Of a stretch of DNA of 9,673 nt, positions 6,533 to 9,673 are shown piece by piece. The first letter of the stretch is position 1; each line of letters opens with the position of its first letter. The DNA is from Bryobacterales bacterium. Its GTDB lineage: Bacteria; Cyanobacteriota; Vampirovibrionia; Obscuribacterales; Obscuribacteraceae. Location of the stretch: assembly GCA_903970295.1 (NCBI GenBank), contig CAJCHQ010000203.1, forward strand, positions 1 through 9,673. The letters are read 5' to 3'. The position numbers and the translations under genes are program-made. The notes under the pieces were generated by a model. The model was not told the origin of the DNA. It saw only the letters and a program-made list of their open reading frames with translations, and made no database searches.

Positions 6533-7150
6533 ATGACGCCAGAAAACATCATTATCAGCTCTTCAACTTTGCCGGTAGTTTTTTTCGACCGTGATGGCAC
6601 GCTCAATTTCGAAGTCGGTGCCATTCGCGATCTGGCTGAGATGCGCCTTATACCTGGTGCTTCGGAAGCGATGGCCAGACTTAATCGAGCTAATGTCATC
6701 TGCGTCGTTGTGACGAATCAATCCGGTCCCGCTCGTGGTTATTTTCCGGAATCACATGTGGTGGCATTAAATAATCATCTTATAGCGCTTCTGGCGGCCG
6801 AGGGCGCAGTGGTCGATGCTATCTATTATTGTCCTCATCTCGAACTGGGCGTGGTCCCCGAATACAGCATCATTTGCCCGTGCAGAAAGCCGAAGCCGGG
6901 TTTGATCGAGCGCGCTAAAAGCGAGATCGAAAAAATCGATCTCAGTCGCGGTTACGTTATTGGCGATCAGAGCACAGACATAGAGTTAGCTAAAAATGCT
7001 AATTTGAAATCGGTTTTGGTGCGCACTGGGCACGGCCACGCCGTCCTGTCGGGCACGTTTCAGTGGGCAGTCGAGCCGACTCATGTCGCCGACAACGTCG
7101 TCTCGGCAGTTGATTGGGTGCTTGCAGATCTGGGCTTGAGCCCTCGCTGA
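6533..7150 (+). CDS. gmhB: D-glycero-D-manno-heptose 1,7-bisphosphate 7-phosphatase (HAD superfamily)
   Basis: GmhB removes the 7-phosphate from heptose 1,7-bisphosphate, the step between HddA and HddC. The product is 205 aa and of the HisB-N/GmhB type of HAD phosphatase. Motif I is FFDRDGTLN (Asp19 nucleophile, Asp21 acid/base), motif II TNQSG (61-65), a zinc loop C100-P-H102 and C115-P-C117, the conserved RKPKPG (118-123) with the motif III lysine, and motif IV GDQSTD (144-149). All expected residues are present, so it looks functional. The start at ATG 6533 has only a weak CAGG upstream. It is divergent from the rest of the heptose operon. Its stop TGA lies 2 nt from the stop of the convergent methyltransferase gene, inside a shared palindrome. 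HisB-type histidinol phosphatase is the main alternative, but the heptose context favours GmhB. Confidence 0.92.
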   Translation: MTPENIIISSSTLPVVFFDRDGTLNFEVGAIRDLAEMRLIPGASEAMARLNRANVICVVVTNQSGPARGYFPESHVVALNNHLIALLAAEGAVVDAIYYCPHLELGVVPEYSIICPCRKPKPGLIERAKSEIEKIDLSRGYVIGDQSTDIELAKNANLKSVLVRTGHGHAVLSGTFQWAVEPTHVADNVVSAVDWVLADLGLSPR

Positions 7151-7158
7151 ATTCAGCG
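7132..7158. terminator. Tandem hairpins spanning the stop codons of convergent gmhB and methyltransferase genes
   Basis: GGGC-TTGA-GCCC (7132-7143) is followed by the perfect 14-bp palindrome CGCTGAATTCAGCG (7145-7158). The palindrome carries the TGA stops of both genes, on opposite strands. On the plus strand TTCTTC follows. There is no intergenic space, so any terminator must overlap coding ends. A bidirectional terminator is plausible, though the T tracts are weak. Confidence 0.35.
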
Positions 7159-8295
7159 TTCTTCGGCTGCATAGATAGCGAGAATGTCTGCACCTTTCAT
7201 CTGCGTGCCGATTTTGTATAAATAATTGGCGCCGAGAAAGCCTTTGAATAAATGCGAGCTCGTTTCGACCGAAAGTGTTGTCAAACCTAGCTTCCGCATC
7301 ATTTTGCTGAGTGATTTTGATGAGAAATAAACGATATGATCGAGTTTGAATGAGTAGTAGAAATCGCCCAGGATCTCGCGCTCGATCGACATCAGATTCG
7401 GTGTGCGAATCACGATCACACCATCTTGGGTGAGTTGCTCTTTGAGCTGGCGGATAGCGGCCTCGGCATCGTCGAGGTGCTCGATTACATCCCAGAGCGT
7501 AATGATGTTGAAGCGCATGCCTTGAGCCATTTCGGCCACTCGCTCGAGGCCTCCGAGCCAGGTTTCGAAGCCGAAACGTGACGCACATTCGGAGGCGATC
7601 TGGGGCGAAACTTCGGTGCCGTAATGTTTGAAACCATAGTCGGCGAAGGCTTTGCGCATGTAGCCGAGCCCCGCTCCGACATCAAGAACGTTGACCGATT
7701 CGGGATTCTTCAACCATGCTTTTTTACGATAGATTGAACCGTCTAAAACAGTGCCAGCCAGGCGATTGGCTTTTTCGATGCGCCAGTCAGCGACGGCGAG
7801 GTAATCCTTTGGTCCGAGATGCGCGGCAGTGCCTGCGTCGTAGTAGGCGGCATCGTATGTGATGCTCTTGGCCGCAACCGGCAGGTCGGTTGCGCTGTCT
7901 ACGAGCCAGGCGAATTCATGCTTTGAATTGCCAACGACCAGGCGCGTTTTATCTCCACTGATTGAGTGAGCGAAAACCATGTCGGCAAACGTGCCTTCTA
8001 GATCGGTGCCCCAGCTTTTAACTAATTTGGCTGTGCGTGGGCGGCGTCCGCTGTAGAGAACTTTAGTGGCGGCTTTGCTTAGGCAGTCAAGACGCTTGTG
8101 TGGATCGAGCTTGCTGAACAGCTTTTGATAATTTTTCGAGGCATTGACTACCGCTTCTTCTACGAACGAGCGGGCCTGTTCGTCTGAGATTTCGAGCAGC
8201 CGGCAAAAGCCATTTTTCCAATGATCGAAATCATCGGAGAACTGCACTTCTTCGTCCTGGACGTAGAGTATGCCTAGCGTTGTCTCAGACCACAT
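7153..8295 (-). CDS. Class I SAM-dependent methyltransferase with a long unrecognised N-terminal region
   Basis: The product is 380 aa. Residues about 200-310 form a class I methyltransferase core of the Methyltransf_23 type: motif I VLDVGAGLG (203-211), an acidic residue after strand 2 (GTEVS, 226-230), ITLWDVIEHLDD (265-276), and an RTPN segment (297-300) after strand 5. The first 190 residues are not a domain I know and may carry substrate or partner binding. The substrate is unknown. Because the gene borders the GDP-heptose cluster, O- or N-methylation of a surface sugar is a reasonable inference, but not shown. It starts at ATG 8295, only 8 nt downstream of a good TATAAT on the minus strand, and no Shine-Dalgarno is seen, so the mRNA is probably leaderless. 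It is convergent with gmhB, with 2 nt between stops, and divergent from the TPR gene at 8382. Confidence 0.85.
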   Translation of the reverse strand: MWSETTLGILYVQDEEVQFSDDFDHWKNGFCRLLEISDEQARSFVEEAVVNASKNYQKLFSKLDPHKRLDCLSKAATKVLYSGRRPRTAKLVKSWGTDLEGTFADMVFAHSISGDKTRLVVGNSKHEFAWLVDSATDLPVAAKSITYDAAYYDAGTAAHLGPKDYLAVADWRIEKANRLAGTVLDGSIYRKKAWLKNPESVNVLDVGAGLGYMRKAFADYGFKHYGTEVSPQIASECASRFGFETWLGGLERVAEMAQGMRFNIITLWDVIEHLDDAEAAIRQLKEQLTQDGVIVIRTPNLMSIEREILGDFYYSFKLDHIVYFSSKSLSKMMRKLGLTTLSVETSSHLFKGFLGANYLYKIGTQMKGADILAIYAAEER

Positions 8296-8303
8296 GGCGT
8301 GTC

Positions 8304-8332
8304 ATTATACTGGCTGGCTTGCAATATGGCAG
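8304..8332 (-). promoter_or_regulatory. Promoter of the methyltransferase gene (leaderless mRNA predicted)
   Basis: On the minus strand CTGCCA (8332-8327; 4 of 6 to the -35 consensus) is followed after 17 nt by a perfect TATAAT (8309-8304). The predicted start falls at about 8298-8296, within 0-2 nt of the ATG at 8295. Confidence 0.5.
8306..8311 (+). promoter_or_regulatory. Candidate -10 of the exported TPR gene, overlapping the divergent -10
   Basis: TATACT (8306-8311, 5 of 6 to consensus) shares four base pairs with the TATAAT on the opposite strand. No clear -35 sits 16-18 nt upstream; TTGTCT at 8280-8285 is 20 nt away. The predicted start near 8318 gives a leader of about 65 nt before ATG 8382. 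Confidence 0.4.
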
Positions 8333-8381
8333 CTGGTCGATGACATACAATTTACCGAAGGGCACTCACCGGAGACGTCGA

Positions 8382-9242
8382 ATGAAATCGTCGAAGAAGT
8401 CGTCTATCAATAAAGAGGCGCTTAGTTGCAAGCTGTACCGCCTCAAGTTCTCGAGTGGCATGCCCGCTGCAACCCGCTTACTGATGTCCGTATTGACGGC
8501 CGTTATGCTCTCGTCAAATGCTGCCGTCACGCTAGCGAAAACGAGCTTGATGGATCCGGGTGTTTTGGAAAGTGTTGAAACAAAGGCTGGAGTAACAACT
8601 CAGACATACTCCGACGGCTTGGTCGTCGAGACATCAGACAACCAAATTTCTGAAAAGGATGAGCATTCAGAAATGAGTGCGACTATGCCGCATGATTACG
8701 GACGCGTAAGTCACAATGGCTATGTCGATGACCTCATAAACCAGCTGATCGATCTAGCCTACATGCGCGGGCACATGCCGAATAGCTCTCGTGAACAGGC
8801 GCTCCTGCGTCACTTTTCTGGCTACTACTTGAAAATGAAAGAGCCGGATAAGGCGGAGCCACTTGCCGAACGCTATCTTGAAATGCAAACCGTCTTGGCA
8901 GTTAAAGGTGAGCCATTGGCTTATGCCAGGCTTAATCTTGGATCCGCTATGGTTGGTGTTAAAAAATACAAAGAGGCTGTGCCTCTCCTCATGTCAGCCG
9001 CCAAATTCTATGAGGCAAATGATGATCGTCGAGCTTACTGGCAAGTTTTGCGAGAACTTGGTCTGGCGCTCTCTCAGACTGGTCAGACGGAAGAGGGTTT
9101 AAAATGCGTGGAGGCTAGTAAAACTCTTGCGGCCAAATATCATTTCGTCGAGTCAGAAGTAAAGCCGGATGAGACACCATCCAGAGAGGAGCACGCGGGC
9201 ATAAGACCGACTGGTGCCAGCATAGGGGTGGAAAACTTCTGA
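8382..9242 (+). CDS. Exported TPR-repeat protein of unknown function
   Basis: The product is 286 aa. A long basic N-terminus (about 1-30, Lys/Ser/Arg-rich) leads into a hydrophobic stretch, LLMSVLTAVMLSSNAAV (33-49). This reads as an extended signal peptide with possible cleavage near Ala47 or Ala52; an uncleaved anchor is the alternative. Residues about 55-110 are polar and probably disordered. From about 138 to 253 there are roughly three TPR-like helical hairpins, for example YYLKMKEPDKAEPLAERYLE, YARLNLGSAMVGVKKYKEAV and VLRELGLALSQTGQTEEGLK. The tail is polar. TPRs usually hold protein partners, but none can be named here. I chose ATG 8382 because GGAGA (8371-8375) lies 6 nt upstream and the predicted promoter at 8306-8311 excludes in-frame starts nearer 8280. 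The stop is TGA. Confidence 0.8.
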   Translation: MKSSKKSSINKEALSCKLYRLKFSSGMPAATRLLMSVLTAVMLSSNAAVTLAKTSLMDPGVLESVETKAGVTTQTYSDGLVVETSDNQISEKDEHSEMSATMPHDYGRVSHNGYVDDLINQLIDLAYMRGHMPNSSREQALLRHFSGYYLKMKEPDKAEPLAERYLEMQTVLAVKGEPLAYARLNLGSAMVGVKKYKEAVPLLMSAAKFYEANDDRRAYWQVLRELGLALSQTGQTEEGLKCVEASKTLAAKYHFVESEVKPDETPSREEHAGIRPTGASIGVENF

Positions 9243-9339
9243 TAGGAGTAAGTGTCTAGTTTGACTCCGAATTCTGCTGACTCGCGATGATTTCAAATGA
9301 TTGTGCCTGACAGCTCAAGCAACATGAAACTGAAGGATC

Positions 9340-9345
9340 TATAAT
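9340..9345 (+). promoter_or_regulatory. Candidate -10 element for the exported protein gene at 9389
   Basis: This is a perfect TATAAT hexamer. CTGACA (9307-9312) resembles a -35 but is 27 nt away, too far to pair with it. The predicted start is near 9352, with a leader of about 37 nt. The hexamer overlaps the ATG of a tiny possible ORF (9344-9370), so the two readings exclude each other on a single transcript. Confidence 0.4.
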
Positions 9346-9388
9346 GTCCAGTTGTTCTTGCTGTCGCTAATGGACTGGGTTTGCGGAT

Positions 9389-9673
9389 ATGAGACACAGA
9401 GGTCTTTTACTGTCGGCAACTCTGTTTGCTTTGAGTCTTTTGATTCCGTCCTTATCCGGCTCTTCCGTTTATGCCGATGAAAAGTCCGTTGTCGGTGCCG
9501 GCAATGGCATAAGATCAGTCTCCGCAATTGGGCGAGCCCCGCTGCAATTGCAATGTAATCCGGATTTGCCTTGTAGTTTTTCTACGGAATATAAAACAAA
9601 AATACCACGTGAATCAGGCACTTTGCTTTCAATTGATTCTATTTATCTTAAAGGAAAAACCGAAAGAGAAATT
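9389..9673 (+). CDS. Exported protein of unknown function, 3'-truncated by the window
   Basis: The frame is open from ATG 9389 to the right edge (95 codons seen). Residues 1-29 are a clear Sec signal peptide: MRHR, then LLLSATLFALSLL, then a likely cleavage site VYA|DEK after Ala29. The mature part seen (DEKSVVGAGNG onward) has two cysteines spaced CNPDLPC (56-62) that could form a disulfide outside the cytoplasm. No family is recognised. The upstream Shine-Dalgarno is weak (GCGGAT directly before the ATG). Transcription could come from TATAAT at 9340 or read through from the TPR gene ending 146 nt upstream. Start choice is supported by the signal peptide; an in-frame TAA at 9368-9370 rules out longer starts. 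Confidence 0.7.
   Translation, partial: MRHRGLLLSATLFALSLLIPSLSGSSVYADEKSVVGAGNGIRSVSAIGRAPLQLQCNPDLPCSFSTEYKTKIPRESGTLLSIDSIYLKGKTEREI

Noticed and set aside
6986..7588. Minus-strand open frame overlapping gmhB and the methyltransferase
   Set aside because: Its product is Arg-rich and low in structure, typical of an out-of-frame reading.
9245..9268. GGAGT...ACTCC inverted repeat as a terminator after the TPR gene
   Set aside because: It is only 5 bp with a 14-nt loop and no T tract.

Overview
The window is bacterial chromosomal DNA of moderate GC, densely coded on both strands, with no mobile element, rRNA, tRNA or CRISPR array that I can see. The central genes build an activated heptose for a surface glycan. 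Several flanking genes encode exported proteins with Sec-type signal peptides and TPR-like helices. This suggests an envelope-rich, probably Gram-negative bacterium. The mix of split glycine decarboxylase, HddA-type heptose genes and small exported TPR proteins would fit an uncultured lineage such as the non-photosynthetic Cyanobacteria/Melainabacteria, but that placement is a guess from gene content.

Layout. Bases 1-1222 hold the 3' part of gcvPB (glycine dehydrogenase subunit 2). Bases 1426-2127 hold an exported TPR-like protein with its own extended -10 promoter. Bases 2253-3188 hold a complete extended-SDR sugar epimerase/dehydratase. A minus-strand operon runs from 6452 down to 3241: an SDR lacking the catalytic tyrosine, then hddC, hddA, and a gmhA-like isomerase, joined by 4-nt overlaps or tight spacing. 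Divergent from it is gmhB (6533-7150). Convergent with gmhB, only 2 nt away, is a SAM methyltransferase (8295-7153). Its promoter overlaps that of a divergent exported TPR protein (8382-9242). The window ends inside another exported protein (9389 onward).

How the genes work together. GmhA, HddA, GmhB and HddC are the four enzymes that convert sedoheptulose 7-phosphate to GDP-D-glycero-alpha-D-manno-heptose. This is the GDP branch used for S-layer, capsule and O-antigen heptose, not the ADP branch used for LPS core. The two SDRs and the methyltransferase are the likely modifying enzymes for that sugar. No glycosyltransferase or exporter lies in the window.

The most notable observation is in hddA. 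Its reading frame is cut by a single in-frame UGA exactly where the family has a conserved glycine, just before the third GHMP kinase motif. The remaining 49 codons, including that motif and a family-like C-terminus, are intact in the same frame and run 14 nt into gmhA. The same pathway also shows a GmhA-like protein with changed metal/catalytic residues and an SDR whose YxxxK motif reads LxxxK. Together these suggest either a decaying or error-affected locus, or a pathway variant with unusual enzymes.
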